This document shows positions 23,691 to 36,119 of a DNA stretch of 64,000 nt, piece by piece. The stretch is from Hyaloperonospora brassicae (taxonomy: Eukaryota > Oomycota > Peronosporomycetes > Peronosporales > Peronosporaceae). Position numbers and translations under genes: made by a program. The DNA lies in the NCBI GenBank assembly GCA_947650285.1, contig CANTFL010000470.1:62001-126000 (forward strand). The letters are read 5' to 3'. Every line of letters starts with the position of its first letter. The first letter of the stretch is position 1. The notes under the pieces were generated by a model. It ran no database searches. It worked only from the letters and a program-made list of their open reading frames with translations, and was not told the origin of the DNA.

Positions 23691-26488
23691 GTCTTTGGAC
23701 GGAGAGTTATCGCAACGCGTCCCATTCATCGACCGCGGCTTTTGCGAGAATCGCGGTGCCAGTGTAGTCGACTATCACGGCCAGCGCCAGTTGCTGTCAA
23801 AGCGGCGGTCGTGCAGCATTCTGATATCGATGCCATCCCTACGCCTGCTCTCTTCTTCCCGAAGCGTTGTGGCGTATAGTGAGCGTGTACAGCGTATTTA
23901 AATTATATACAGGCCGAACCGAGACCGGCAAGTTAGTAATAAGCGTTTTGTCGAGATCACGTAGTAAACGTGCAACCGATCGGTAGTTGCATACACAAGA
24001 AGAGCAAACAAGCACGCGACCTTTGTTCGGCCATTGTCAGCCCCATTGTTGCGTTTGACGAAGTCAGCCTGAGCCATGTGTACTTACTTGTCAGGAAGGA
24101 CGTATGTTTGCAGCATTGATGAAGATGTCGTGAGATAGCATTGATTGTTCAGAGGCAGCAATTGCTATTGACTAGGCATATCGCCTACTGTTACATTGGT
24201 TTACAACGAAGAAGTAAGAAGCACACGTATGCTACAGCAATAGTGCAACGGTATCCTCTGCACGCGCATCTCATGCTTACATTGCAGCAATACTGCAGAG
24301 AGTCCACACAGATACCGGTGCGATGCGAGTCGTGTCGTTTTCTAAGGTAGAACATGTGTAAGCTCATCGCTGAACATGCTGTCTGCGTCCAGACTGACGT
24401 GGCGAGCGGTTATCGTGTATGCTTCCGCGTAAGCCGACCAACATCTCGTCCGAAAGATTCAGCTTAACATCAAGTGGCGAAAGGTCATCGAATCTTTGGC
24501 TCTAGCGCAAATCAGCGCGTACTGTGTGGACATGCGCCGTGACGACAGCGGGCAGTTTTGTTGTACGATACTTTCTCGTGTTGACTCGCCTACACGTGCT
24601 CAAAAGTACGACCGATGTCCACTCCCATGACGTAGAAAGCGCCCATTCAAAGTCAGTAGCGGCTGGACATCGAGTGCCCTTCTCATCTTGGAGCAGCAAT
24701 GGCCTCAACAAGTCGTCAAGTGGTAAGCAAATTTGCGGCAACCTCATTTATGAACTAGTCACATCTGGAAGAGCTTGCGCTCTTCCATCATTGCACGCGT
24801 GGCTGGTGGCTTCGTTGCAGCTAGAACGCTCGTCCTCTGTAGTGGACGGCGAAACTGTCAAACTTGTCCGCGATCGAACGCGGTAAACGACGCTAGCGCA
24901 TATCGTATCGATCATGGCCCTTCATACAAACATCAAACTCGCAAAAGGAGTCGCCATTGCGAGTTACGCTGATGGCCTGCTGACTGTTTTACATCGCAAG
25001 CAAATCTGCCTACTCAACACTCACTGCCGATGTTGCCGTGATCATTAACCGGAAGGTCGCATCGGTTAGCGCAAGCAATGCAAGTGCAGACAAATAGAAA
25101 GAAGCGCTACATTTGCCACACATATACCGCAAGTGGCTTCGAGAATTGATCCACAACTGCGACGGGGTATTCCATTGTTCCACGTTGTCGCAGACCGTGT
25201 CCACCATTAGGTAAGCTGTCAAAGCGGATCAAGAATAGCCCTTCACCACAGCTCTTACCTCTTTGAGCGCTATCTGAATCATGAACACTGAAAAGGTCAC
25301 CTCTTTTTGCCTACTCGATGCAAGTTCCAGCACACAGATCACATGTAACGGGGCGAGTTGCGCCTTACGCTTGTGATAGTGCAAGCGAGTGACCACACGG
25401 ATCACAGCACAAGTTGCGGTCGCCGAGACTTCACATACACTACATCGCAAGAAGCGCTTGAGTCGGCCAGAGAAGGTTACTTGATGGGCGAGAGCATGAT
25501 CAGCCCAACGTGTTAGAATCAAGATATGCAAACATCCCCAATCGAGCTTGATGCACGGTTGATGCACATATGGATAACTCATCTAGATTTACCACTTGCT
25601 ATGTGTTGACTGATTGGTGAGCCACGGGATAGCACCACGGTGTGCATTAGCTGGAGAAAATGAAACGTCACGGATGGAATGATACACCGGCGAACTTGCA
25701 TCCTCCATACACACAAACTTTGGGTCGGTATGCATACAATTAGCTCATTGCTTTACATTACTAGCACACAGAAAACGTCCGTGCTTTCACGTTGACACCA
25801 CAAAACGTAGCGCGCCAAAAACCAAGACTATGTCTCACACCTTTGACTTGTTGGTCGTTGGTAACTTCGTGCCGGTCGCATGTGCGGTCTGAATTATCCG
25901 GTCGCGTTTTGGCTTTCGGTGATACGGGTACCAGTGCTTTCATTGTACTGTAATCGATGCGGCGAATGGTATGTCTCCAGACCATTTCTTGCGGATTTTG
26001 ACAGTCGAAGCGCAAGTACGTTAGCATGACGGCACTGTACTGGAACATAAACTGCTTACATCAATCAATCTAGCCAAGGATCTCCTCGAATAGCTGCAGC
26101 ACATACTTTGATACGCACAGTTCTCAACAAACATCAGCTCTGGTTCGGATATGTTTTGCTTATGACTCACGAAGCAGCCGAGGCGTTAACACACGGCACC
26201 GGCCATACTACAAAGTACGTGAGCGTTTACAGCTGAGTCAGGATACCGCAAGTTGTAAGGTCAAAATCACATCGCATTTGCTCCAGGCAGAATAAGCTGA
26301 AAATCGACTAAAGCGCAGAGAAGCACATACGACGACACAGAAAGCGGACATTTCAGGTGGCGCTATTGATGTAGAAACATTGACCAGCAGGCGAGCATAT
26401 ATGCAACATCAAGGCACAGACATTTGATCACACTTTACAAAGCCAATTTACCACTGACTCATCACGGCTGGCCATTGACTCTTCAGTA
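23691..26488. other. Intergenic region, no recognised gene
   Basis: About 2.8 kb between the stop of the PH gene and the stop of the minus-strand kinase gene. Only short frames without domains are present, the longest being minus strand 25229-25582 (118 codons, composition unlike the neighbouring genes). I saw no repeats or inverted repeats. Confidence 0.5.
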
Positions 26489-28840
26489 TCATACAGCATC
26501 CTCGTCATGGGCATGCATCAGGTTCTGGAGTCCGCGTCGATTCAGCCGCTGGTGTTGCTGCATTAGCACCATCCGACGCTTATCGCTGACAACGTCCATG
26601 GAATTCTGATCCAGCAGCTCTTGACGAACTTCATGCTGCAGTGCATAAAGAATTTCCGTCATCTTGGGGCGGCGTTTGGGATCGTTGTCCAAGCAGCGCG
26701 TGATGAGTTTGCGACGGCACGGTGAACATGACACTGGAATCGTTGGCCTCAGAGCTCCGCGTGACACGCTCATCATGATGTCGATCGTTGTGTAATTCTT
26801 GGGAAGGTCATGGTAGGGCTCATGCCTAGTCTCGAGCTCGACGAGGATTACACCAAAGCTGTAGCAATCCACTTGCGTGTCGTAGCGCTCCTCACGCAGG
26901 ATCTCGGGCGCCAACCAGTACGGCGTGCCCACGATAGTACTAAAGAGCTTTCCAGGAAGAAGTTGTCGCTTCGACTCGCCAAAGTCTGACACTTTGCATG
27001 AATAGGTGCGTGTGCACAGCAAGTTCGAAGACTTCAGATCACGATGCACGAGTGGTGGGTCGCAATTGTGCAAGTACGATACCCCTTGCGCCACATCGGT
27101 AGCAATCTTCAACAAAGGGTCACTCCAGGCCAGCGCGATGGGGCTGCGCAGCAATGAGAGCACGTCGCCTCGTTTCAGGTATTCCATGACAAGTCCGACG
27201 TTGGACAAGTTGTCGAAGGTGGCGCCAATGAACAGCACAATATTTGGGTGCCGCAGACATGCCAGCAGTTCCACCTTGGCTTTGAATGCCGCAAGACCGT
27301 CAGCGACTAAACACGATTGCGCCAGTCGCTTGACAACGACCTCCGTCTGGTGATATTCGCCAACCAAGACCTCACCATTCGGCGTCTTGGCGATGATTTC
27401 TTTCAGCCTTAGATCGGCGAACGGGATGGATACTGTCATGATCAGTTCCATGTCTCCAGTAGCGCACAACGCTTGCTCCAACGCCTCCTTTTCGTCCCGT
27501 GTCAAAGTGTTCCGGTTTTCTAGTCCTATCTGCTTCACTGACAAATCGAGTTTTAGCGTTGTGTTGATGCGCTCAGCACGCACTTTGGAAGCATACGCCA
27601 TACGTGCAGCGCGATCCTCCGAGTATGTGGCCGTGAGCGTAAAGCATGTCGGTAGAAACACACAAAAGAAAAACAGAAACCCCTCGTAGCTCATAACGCG
27701 TCGACTTGATAGAATCAATGGGGTTGCACCCAAGAAACACAACATCAGCGTAGTGATCCACTCTGCTACAGCCAGCAGCAGCACATGGGTAAAGTCCAGC
27801 TTCATTGCTACCGCGACGATACCAGCAAACGCAGCCAGCACTGCTAAGACGCCCATGAGAAGCGAGTACGCCAGTTTGCTATCGTACAACTGTAGCCAGG
27901 ACAACATCGTCATTTGATCTTGCGTTCCAGAGATGTTCTTCCACTGTGACGCATCATACGATGACAAAGGCATGACCGTATCAGTCGCGCAAACCATCGC
28001 GTTGGCCAAGCTTTGCTGCAGGTTTTTCCTCATCCCGACCAACGCGTGATGCACAAACACGGCCAGCCCTACCGACCAGCACAGGACAATGAGCGTGGCA
28101 ATCACTTTCCAATGACGTCGGATATAGTAGACCCCAATGCGTAGACTCATGCTGCCTTCAAAATACTTCAGTGGCAGTATGCCGTAAATGACTGCAAAGG
28201 GAGCAAAACTCCACAGCAGCCACGTGAGTCCTGTATCGTTCGACGTAGGCTCAACAAACAAGACACAGCTCGCTCCTTCGGTAGTATTATGCGGCAGCAG
28301 AGGTTGTTCCTGCAACAAAGACGAGAGTATGTCCACCCACGTGTAGTCGTTCTCGGTCGGCGATATGCACGCGTCTTTGAGCCTATGATACAGAAAGTAG
28401 GCAGCTCCTTCGAACGCTACGAGCGCCAGCATCAGTCGACGAGCAACGGGGAAGTCCACCGTAGAGGAGTAGAGTTGATACGACTCTTCTAACCGCTCGT
28501 CGCGAAAGTGGTTGCTCAGTAGCTTCAAGTCCACGCGGGGGTCCATGTGCGCTTGCCACGACGACGATCCCTGAGCCGATAGCGACTGCGCAGCAGAACT
28601 GAGCACGTGGGACGTTCGTGGCAACGTCTCTTCGCCTTGCGAAGACGCAGAGAAACTATGGAGAGACGACTCTGACGACGACGGCGATGATGACGATGAT
28701 GACGACGACGGGCCTTTGGTGTTGTCGCGGAGCGCCATGTTGCTGCTCATGTCGCCAGTGGCGGACGCGATCCGTCGGTAGGCACTGCCGCCGCCATCTT
28801 CGCGCGGCTCGTCCTCTGGCGCCTGTAGGTCGATGTTCAT
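26489..28840 (-). CDS. Membrane protein kinase of the TKL group
   Basis: 783 residues, one exon, start MNIDLQ at 28840; the frame stays open to an ATG at 29047 but the added 69 residues look non-coding. A Ser-rich N-terminus (residues 34-80) precedes a multipass region with likely membrane spans at about 133-152, 205-224, 246-268, 326-348, 353-377 and 386-405. The kinase domain covers about 475-745: Lys504 in VVVKRL, HRDLKSSN at 599-606, DFG at 619-621, APE at 644-646 and the C-lobe Arg motif DPKRRPKM. Thr/Ser kinase specificity of the tyrosine-kinase-like group is suggested by the LKSSN loop. The ATP glycine loop is weak (NGEVLVGEY). The architecture, membrane helices followed by a cytosolic TKL kinase, is known from oomycete kinomes; its ligand is unknown. 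The gene is divergently paired with the gene starting at 29294. Confidence 0.9.
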   Translation of the reverse strand: MNIDLQAPEDEPREDGGGSAYRRIASATGDMSSNMALRDNTKGPSSSSSSSSPSSSESSLHSFSASSQGEETLPRTSHVLSSAAQSLSAQGSSSWQAHMDPRVDLKLLSNHFRDERLEESYQLYSSTVDFPVARRLMLALVAFEGAAYFLYHRLKDACISPTENDYTWVDILSSLLQEQPLLPHNTTEGASCVLFVEPTSNDTGLTWLLWSFAPFAVIYGILPLKYFEGSMSLRIGVYYIRRHWKVIATLIVLCWSVGLAVFVHHALVGMRKNLQQSLANAMVCATDTVMPLSSYDASQWKNISGTQDQMTMLSWLQLYDSKLAYSLLMGVLAVLAAFAGIVAVAMKLDFTHVLLLAVAEWITTLMLCFLGATPLILSSRRVMSYEGFLFFFCVFLPTCFTLTATYSEDRAARMAYASKVRAERINTTLKLDLSVKQIGLENRNTLTRDEKEALEQALCATGDMELIMTVSIPFADLRLKEIIAKTPNGEVLVGEYHQTEVVVKRLAQSCLVADGLAAFKAKVELLACLRHPNIVLFIGATFDNLSNVGLVMEYLKRGDVLSLLRSPIALAWSDPLLKIATDVAQGVSYLHNCDPPLVHRDLKSSNLLCTRTYSCKVSDFGESKRQLLPGKLFSTIVGTPYWLAPEILREERYDTQVDCYSFGVILVELETRHEPYHDLPKNYTTIDIMMSVSRGALRPTIPVSCSPCRRKLITRCLDNDPKRRPKMTEILYALQHEVRQELLDQNSMDVVSDKRRMVLMQQHQRLNRRGLQNLMHAHDEDAV

Positions 28841-29293
28841 CTTGGAGCTGATAGGCCAATAATCGAGATCCACCGAGCAACACAAAGTCCGGCAAAGGAC
28901 GTGATGTGGTACAGTTTGTACGTATGTGTGAGAGTCGCTCGCTCTCGCTCTCTGTATGTATGTAGCCATGTGTCCGTGTACCCATGTGGAAGGACGTTTT
29001 GACCTTTGTGCGTGGACGTGTAGGTAGGTGAGGAGTGACTTGCGCATGTCCTTTCAACGGACTTGCGCTTGTCTTGACAACTGTAAGCCCTTACAACTTC
29101 CAAGTGGACGAGTCGCAACCGCATCGCTCGAAAACACCCACTCGACGATTAGTGCCACGCGAGACACGTCGAAAGGCGCAGCTCCCACTCACCCGCTCAA
29201 TCACCCACCCACTCACCCACTCACCCACCCACTCACCCACCCACTCACCCACCCACTCACTCACCCACACCGCGTCCCTCGTCAGTCGACTCG
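28841..29293. promoter_or_regulatory. Shared upstream region of a divergent gene pair
   Basis: 453 bp between the start codons of the kinase (minus) and the gene at 29294 (plus). It must contain both promoters. It includes the CACCCACT tandem repeat at 29188-29270, close to the plus-strand gene. No clear initiator motif was found. Confidence 0.45.
29188..29270 (+). repeat. (CACCCACT)n minisatellite
   Basis: About ten imperfect CACTCACC/CACCCACT units within 110 bp of the start codon at 29294. Confidence 0.9.
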
Positions 29294-30173
29294 ATGCACT
29301 CGACGCGGCCGATCCTCATTGGAGGCAGTGGCAGCCAGCGCAGCTCCCCCGGCACGCGCAGTCCCAACAGCGTCGCACTGGCGTCGCACTCGCTGCCTGC
29401 AGACATGCACCACGTCCACCTCTCGCGCTTCCGGACGAGCGCAAGCGGCGCGCGGTCCAGTGGACTGCAGCCACCGCGAGCGCCTCTAGTGGGTTCAATG
29501 CCCGAGCCGCATTTCTTACCAGTGGAGACCATGCCGGACTTGGCGCTGGGTCCACGTGCTGAGACACGTGACGAGCCGTCGCTGCCGCAACGAGCCCCTG
29601 CTGCTGTCGTTCAGGTACCGTACACAACGGAACTTGTGCTGCTGGACTTGCACGTGAGGTGCGTTGCTCGCGGTACTGAGCTTTTTGCTGGGATGGGTGT
29701 TTTCGTCGTGTCTAGTTTGCGAGCTCTTGTCCCGGGAACATTGCGTTTTTGAGGAGGAACGTAACGAGAAGCGCGTGGACGCCCACACTCGCGCCACATG
29801 CAGTCGACCAGGACGATTTCGATCTGTCGAAGAGTCCTGCGCTCGCTGCGTTAAGAGAGAGGGGTCGACACGGCAAGTGAACAACGACGCACCGAATCGA
29901 TCGTCTTGCCCGCGGATACAGTCGACAAGACATTACGCCGTGCCGGGTGGGTCGTCAAGCAATGCAGTGAGTGCTGAACTGTTTGAACGACTTAGCATTG
30001 CGTCCGAAGAAGGAGAAGAGAGTGCAAGAGAGTCAGATGAACAACACTACGGCATGCCACGATACGACTTGCAGATACCAACAGATCCGAGACGGAGGTC
30101 TGAGCGGCACGGATCGTGTGGAAATATGTCGGATACTGGTGACACGGGCATCTTTGAATTTGATGATCAATAG
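29294..30173 (+). CDS. Unrecognised two-exon gene
   Basis: I do not recognise this protein. The proposed model is exon 1 at 29294-29653 (120 codons, ATG in MHSTRPIL), a 100-bp GT-AG intron (donor GTGAGGT, acceptor TTTTTGAG), and exon 2 at 29754-30173, both in phase 0, giving 259 residues. Exon 1 is Ser/Pro/Arg-rich (likely disordered) and ends TTELVLLDLH. Exon 2 starts EERNEKRVDA, has one CARC pair, an acidic stretch (SEEGEESARESDEQ) and ends GIFEFDDQ. There is no signal peptide or membrane span. Codon use resembles the neighbouring kinase gene. The splice choice is a guess: other AG acceptors exist at about 29714 and 29756. Confidence 0.5.
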
Positions 30174-33100
30174 AATTTACAGCCAGTGCGATGAACAACC
30201 TGATGGAACAAGCAAGCGCGTGATTAGCGATTTGGAGCAAGAAGGTCTCCTTGTGTTTGATTGGAAAAAGGAGTGGGAGCGAGCAAGCCGCGCCGCCTTC
30301 AGGAGAATGCTTACGATTGTGGCTTGCGAGTATGGAAGTGATTAAGACAGCTATGTTGTCAGGACTTGAGACAAACTCAATGCAGCGGTATCTACCACAC
30401 TCTCTGCGCAATTTCCCGCGTGTACTACTACTGCTGATGCTGCTGCTGGTGAGCGACCATGTCGAATCTATCTTGGGGCAGAGTGCTGCTCCGAACAAGT
30501 AGTGCGGGTAACTTGCAGAAAGTAACAACGATGTCGCAAGTACTCACACTCCTCAATTCCATGTTGTGTAGTATGGATAGACAGTTTGTTTTTGGGGTGA
30601 CTCATCGATGGGCTAACATCGTCGCTTGTCTAGTCATACAGATGATTTGCTGTTGGCTTAGTATAGCGTAGTGTAGCGTGTGTCTTGTATTCCACCAGAC
30701 GCATTATGGATGGATGTGCAGAACAGTAACAGAAGAGGATGCTGCGTGCATGCTCGATCAGCGTCTTTCTACAGCGTTCTTTATTGAAGTGCTCTCCGTC
30801 ACACGTGAGACAGAACCAGGCTAAAGCACGGACACAATCGACATCGAATTTTTCGCGTCCTTTATCACGCGTGCGACAAAAATACGATCGGCGTGTCTCT
30901 CAGGAAGAAATCTCGAAGAAAGTAGTCCGTCGTGATTCATGGAAAGTGCTCGTGGTCTATAGGTAGAAGCATCGCGCACGGGTGTTGTATCAGAGTTTCA
31001 CCTGCGTTCGAGATGAAGTCGTGAACCACCATCCACCACGCTGCATTTGCATTAGTTCTGGATAAGCAATTACGCCATTTTACGCTGAAGCGATGCAGAC
31101 ATAAAGGCACAAGATTTGATGTACATGCTTCGTTTGTCGCCTTTCTTCGCATTCGTCAGGCCAAACAGCAAGCCCGGGTCGGTATGCAGTTTCTATATTG
31201 TCGAAAGACCGGTAAAGTAATGCTTGTAAGTGGTAGCTCAGTGACTTTTGTGCGACATTGGCGGTAAACGGTAGCCGTAGGACGAGTGCAGAAAAAGATA
31301 GTACAGATCCGTGGCAAAGCATAAACAAAGACATGACGTGCCTGCACGGCAATCTTGCGTCGAGCAAAGGATCAAGTGACCCACACTTTGTTAGTGGAAA
31401 TGCGGCACGTAGCATTGCGTATCATGTCATGTCGCCTGCGCTTCACTAGCAACCAAAGCATGCTTGCAATGGTACGCATGACAATTTGGTGTCAGTCGTG
31501 CCCAGTGAGGCTCGTGTAATCGAGATTTTTAACACTGCAACCAATTCGGCAAGGCAGTGTCGTAACTTTGTATGCTGCTTGAGGCGCTACGAATTCGAGA
31601 AGCCGTCATTGTGGACAAAAGGACGTGCATCGAAGATACGACGGCGGATATGCTCAGTACATCGTTGCTATCAAGCGCAACAAGGAGTACGAGTACACTT
31701 GCCGCGCAAGTGAGCATCTGTCACGACTTTCGATGATGTCGTCTTCGTTATGCGTGTACCCGTATACTTCCTGGGCATGTTGATAAGCACCAGTGAGACA
31801 ACCGGTCGGAGTGAGCTTAGCCCGAGTAGCATCTACGCCTCTCGATATACCTCAAGCGTTTTTGGTGAACGTATCGGTGACGAGTGAATGACATCGAATC
31901 ACCGACTTACCGTTGCTACTGCGTTTCAGATTTCATCGTGTAGGAGTCGCACATGAGTCAACGAAAGTGCTTTCTAGCTATAGAACGATCTGACGAGCAT
32001 CATCATGCATGCTGGTCCCGTTACTTCAGGATGGAGTAGACGACGGTGTCATCTGTGCGGAACGCGAGGCAAGTGTGGACCGACGACAACGTGGTGAGCG
32101 ATGGACTGTATGACTAATATTAAGGTTTTGCACGACAATCAAAGAGGTCTAAGCGCAAGAACTGGACTCTGGACGCGAACGCGTCTGGTCGACCAAGTAC
32201 GACACGTGTTTGCCTTGTAGAGTGGGCATGTGGCCAACACCAGCCAGCACCACCAACGTCGTCTGCTTACTACAGGTGCGTCATTGTCTGTACAGCTAGA
32301 TAAAAGGTCTGGGCAACTTAACTTGCACGCTCAAATCAGTCGAAGTATCGATTCCTGAGCTTGTTTGTGGTGGGTAAAGTGTTGCAATGGAACTTCTATC
32401 ACTGATGCACAACTAGGACTATGGGTGGGTGATTCGAAGGCGGTCCGAGAAGAGTGCCCACGATCTCGAGCACAAAGATAGTGTAGATCGCATCGAGTGT
32501 TGTGGACTCGGTCTTTCATTTGCACTCTTCCTGTGAATTTTGGTTCTCTTACACGGAAGACGCATCACCAAGCTAACTTCATGGGTCATTTGATCCCCTT
32601 TTCTCATGCAACAGCAATGACTCGTTCTGTGCAGTCTACATGGTAGATTGGATCTACCGTACTGTCCTGCGCTCTCATTACATCTTTGTCAATCAACCAC
32701 TACGGCCTCGCTACACACAAAGGTGCATCGTAATGGCTGGAGTTTTCGAGAGTGTGTCGGTGTTGCCATACCGTCTTTTCCGTGTGAGGATACATTACGA
32801 TTGGATTGAGATAAGCCATATCACGAAGCCGAATCCTACAAGAGAAGAAGACTTTAGACGACTACTTAGCGCATGTAGCGTCCTGTCAGTATACGGGCTT
32901 TGCGAATGAAACGCCGCCAATGCAAAGTCAAAGAACGCCGAAATCTTCATGCGATACAATGCAGGATTCGGCCACAAAGGTGCGGGTAGTCGACATTGTC
33001 CATCCAACTTGTCTGTCTTCAGTGCACAAACTTTTTGCACATAGAAGCCTGCCACGCCGTACTCGTCTTTGTTTGCTACATCCTTTCACGATCTTGTAGC

Positions 33101-33485
33101 CACCCGATGTCATCAAGGTCGTTCCGTACTCGGTGCGATTGGCCATAGACGCCACAGGGTCCGTGGTTGTCAAAGCCAATGTACAATCATGGAGCCTGTG
33201 CACTGGTTCCATCCGTGCATTTTGCTCGGCCTGATGCCGTCAGCAACTTGATCGTTATAACATTCTGGACTCGGGAAGACTGACGCGGCTATTGCGGATG
33301 TTCGTGATGAGGCGCGTGACAAGGCCAATCGTCATGCGCTCTCTCTCTCTCGCCTCATCGACAAAATCGCGCGTCGGCCGCTTGTTACTCTAACCTGTCG
33401 AATGGATCCTCTGTAGATACGCATTGAAGGGGTCAACGAACTGTCAATCAGTGGCCGGTATGATACAGCTCACCGTCTTCAACCT
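30174..33485. other. Intergenic region, no recognised gene
   Basis: 3.3 kb of unique-looking sequence. Short frames on both strands (none above 125 codons) show no domain, and no repeats, LTR traces or hairpins were seen. Confidence 0.5.
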
Positions 33486-35110
33486 TCAGTCCGTGCTGCT
33501 CTTGGCAGACTCTCCTGACAATCGGCTGAGACGAGGCGTGGCATTCGGATCGAAGGCTGTGACCGAAGCCAAAGCAGGTAACGCGCTTTCGCTCTCTCGG
33601 GCACCTGACGCATAGGTCTTGCGGACAACTCTCATTTCCTCAGCCATTACTTGCGAAGCCACAGCCGAGAACTCCCGTTTAACAGGGTCGATAAAAAGTT
33701 TCTGTCCCAGCAGATTCGTTAGCAATGATGAAGATACTTGCGCAATCACGTTGTTCAACAAACCTTTATGCGGTCATCGAACCGGATGATGGATTCAAAC
33801 ACGTTCACGTTCTCGGAGGCTCTGACATCTTCGACCAGCTTGCTGTAAATGAGCGCCAAGATGTCACACAAAGACAGCAATACCTCCCGGTAGTCGAGTG
33901 GGAAAGGCTGCCAGCCATCACATGCGACGACACGTCAGTTCTTGTGTGCTCGCACACTTTGCATAGTAACGACACCGGTCGCGCAAGCAACGTACAATCG
34001 AAGGTGTCAGGAGTCGGCGGTATACTGGCCGTTGGTTCCACTTGTGCACACTTGGTCGGAATGGCTCGCCACCCGAACACTCCGGACTGCTCTCCTTGTC
34101 CAGAGGCTCATGAAGCGTACTCAACGTCGCCACCATCATTTTCTATCGTTGCAACAAACACATGCACAGTTGGACTGCCGTACCCACTCGCGTCTCAATC
34201 CACAACGTCACTCACTTACCACACCCTGCACCGTCGAGGACGAAAAGTGGAATTCGAGTTCTTCCAGCAACTGGCAGCAATCCATCGCCAATAGCTCCGG
34301 GTGCGCCACGTCGCCAAGCAACGTCCCTAGTCCAATGCCGAGGTAAAAGAACTGCGCTCCACGACGAACGCTCGGTTTCTCGCCAATGCGGGCCATGACC
34401 TGTTGCTCCCTCAACAAGGCCACGTTCAGCCAGTAATTTGCGCCTTCGTGCATGGCCTTGAGGTACGTCCAGTCCGAGCGTCGGTGCTGCACCAAGTCCT
34501 CCAAAATCTTCATCCTCTGCCGCGTCAATGCTTCGGCCACTGCTTCTGCAGCCCGCGCTACTGCCGCTTCGTCCTCTTCTCGGTCTGCCCCCGAGCTGCT
34601 CGACTTGTCGTCGACGTCGTCCGCATGGCTGCTACTAAAGCTTCGGGACGCGAACAGCAGCGAGCCAAACGACGACGACGCACTGGTGAGCGACGACGTC
34701 AGACCCGACGTCAACGACCCGGCAGCGGCGGCCACGGAAGCCAATGAGTCGGTCGCGTGCGCAGCTTCGCTGAGCTCGACAGCGGTCGTCTCGGCTTTCG
34801 TCGCTGTTCGAGTCGGGCTCTTGTTGTTGTGACGCGGTGAGAGCAAACGACGTCCACTGTGAGCGAGTGTCGAGCGGGCGACGGCAGCCATCGAACGAGC
34901 AGCGGCCGAAGACGCTTTTGCAGCCGACGTGGGCAGTTTCGACCGACGACTGCGCGCGTGGGCCGTGACGACGTCGTCGGAGATTGAGGTCGGGAGAGTG
35001 CAGTCGTCGAGTGTCTCGTCAGGACAGTGCGCCGCGTGATAGTCGGGGAGGGCCGAGGGGGGCGGAGGGAGAGACGCCAACACGTCGTGCTCGCTCGGCG
35101 CGGAGTTCAT
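33486..35110 (-). CDS. Unrecognised three-exon gene, 416 residues
   Basis: Proposed exons on the minus strand are 35110-34220, 33907-33764 and 33701-33486, all phase 0. Intron 1 has donor GTAAGTGAG and acceptor CTGGCAG (312 bp, long for this genome, so an extra exon may be missed). Intron 2 is 62 bp with GTTTGT donor, CTAAC branch-like motif and GGGACAG acceptor. The first half is Ser/Ala-rich and probably disordered (acidic patch ADREEDEAAV). A conserved-looking helical part follows (MKILEDLVQHRRSDWTYLKAM, then FFYLGIGLGTLLGD and LLEELEFHF). It joins in exon 2 to PFPLDYREVLLSLCDILALIY and FESIIRFDDRIK, and in exon 3 to KLFIDPVKREFSAVASQV. The regular amphipathic helices suggest a folded eukaryotic protein of unknown function. 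I could not name the family. Confidence 0.65.
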
Positions 35111-35391
35111 GACGACGGGAGAGCTGGAGCTCGTGAGGTTTGAGGACGTTGTGGAGCCGCTCCTGACGGTAAATTACAGATACAGGATCGACGACGTCGT
35201 GTTACACTGCAGTCCGTATGTCTTATGCTGCATGAGTCAGCGTTTGTTTTCTTTATCCTGTGTCGTGCAAGGACGAGGTCGTGTGTGATGCTGGAGTTGT
35301 GTTTGGTCTATAACAAGCAGACTCCGTTACGTAGGATTGACACCCATTCGAGCGTCGTCGATGTGGATAGTGTCGGCGTCGATATATATAT
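35111..35391. other. Intergenic, upstream of the three-exon gene
   Basis: Presumably contains the promoter of the minus-strand gene at 35110. It ends in an AT dinucleotide run (35381-35397) used as insertion target by the adjacent MULE. Confidence 0.4.
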
Positions 35392-35494
35392 ATATATGTT
35401 GAGAATTTACATAGACTAGGACACTTTTTATCGGAAATTCGTAGAATAGGACACTTTTTCACCATCCACAGGATAGGACACTTTTTTTCACCAG

Positions 35495-35839
35495 CTATAA
35501 GAGGAATACAAGACGGCGAATGAACCAAGCGCGCGCAGCCTTTCTGCGTAACGAAGCGATACGGCGATGGCTCTTCAAACACAATCTGGTGTTCCTCTTG
35601 CCGCACTTCAAGCTGGAAAGCGTCTCGCTGCTCCGCTCGGTGCAGCTTCGACCACCAGGTATATGCAGGACAATCGTCACCTGAACACTGAGGTAGGCTC
35701 TGGTCTTGTTTCTGTCGGAGACATTGTAGCTGACGTGATCTTTTGCTGCCTGCGATCGAATGGCTATCATTGCTTCATCCATAGTAGCGAAGGATAGCCC
35801 TTTGAAAGCTGGCACGTCGGGAGTGATGGTAGGTGGCAT
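35495..35839 (-). pseudogene. MULE transposase N-terminal remnant
   Basis: The start (VPAFKGLSFATMDEAMIAIRSQAAKD, followed by SYNVSDRNKTRAYL) resembles the N-terminal DNA-binding module (FAR1/FLYWCH-like) of Mutator-like transposases: a short F-x-G...F-x-T-x-x-E-A pattern, then a basic strand before the first zinc-binding Cys. After that the frame shifts, and the neighbouring frame supplies a GDDCP-like and further Cys/His sequence. No DDE catalytic domain is present in the element, so it is non-autonomous. The assignment is by pattern and moderately sure. Confidence 0.5.
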
Positions 35840-36119
35840 GACGGTTGGTTGAGGATCCTGTAAAAGAAGCAGATTTGGAGCGATGAGAAGAACGATCTTG
35901 ATGGATGATGTCTCGGAGACGATCTTTCGAGACTGCCAGGGGAAACTAAGGGGGATTCCTTGCGTCGCTCGCGAGGCTCAGACCAAAAATAGAATAGGGC
36001 ACTGTTGACTACATACTGGTTGACCAGTACGGAGTATACTTCCACTGAAAATAGTGGTCGACAGCGCCCTGCTAGGTGTTTAAGGAACACAGAGGAAGAA
36101 ACGGAGACTAAGTAGTCAG

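Noticed and set aside
22785..23729. 314-codon open frame antisense to the PH protein
   Set aside because: It has no domain, no sensible start, and arises from GC-rich third positions of the PH gene.
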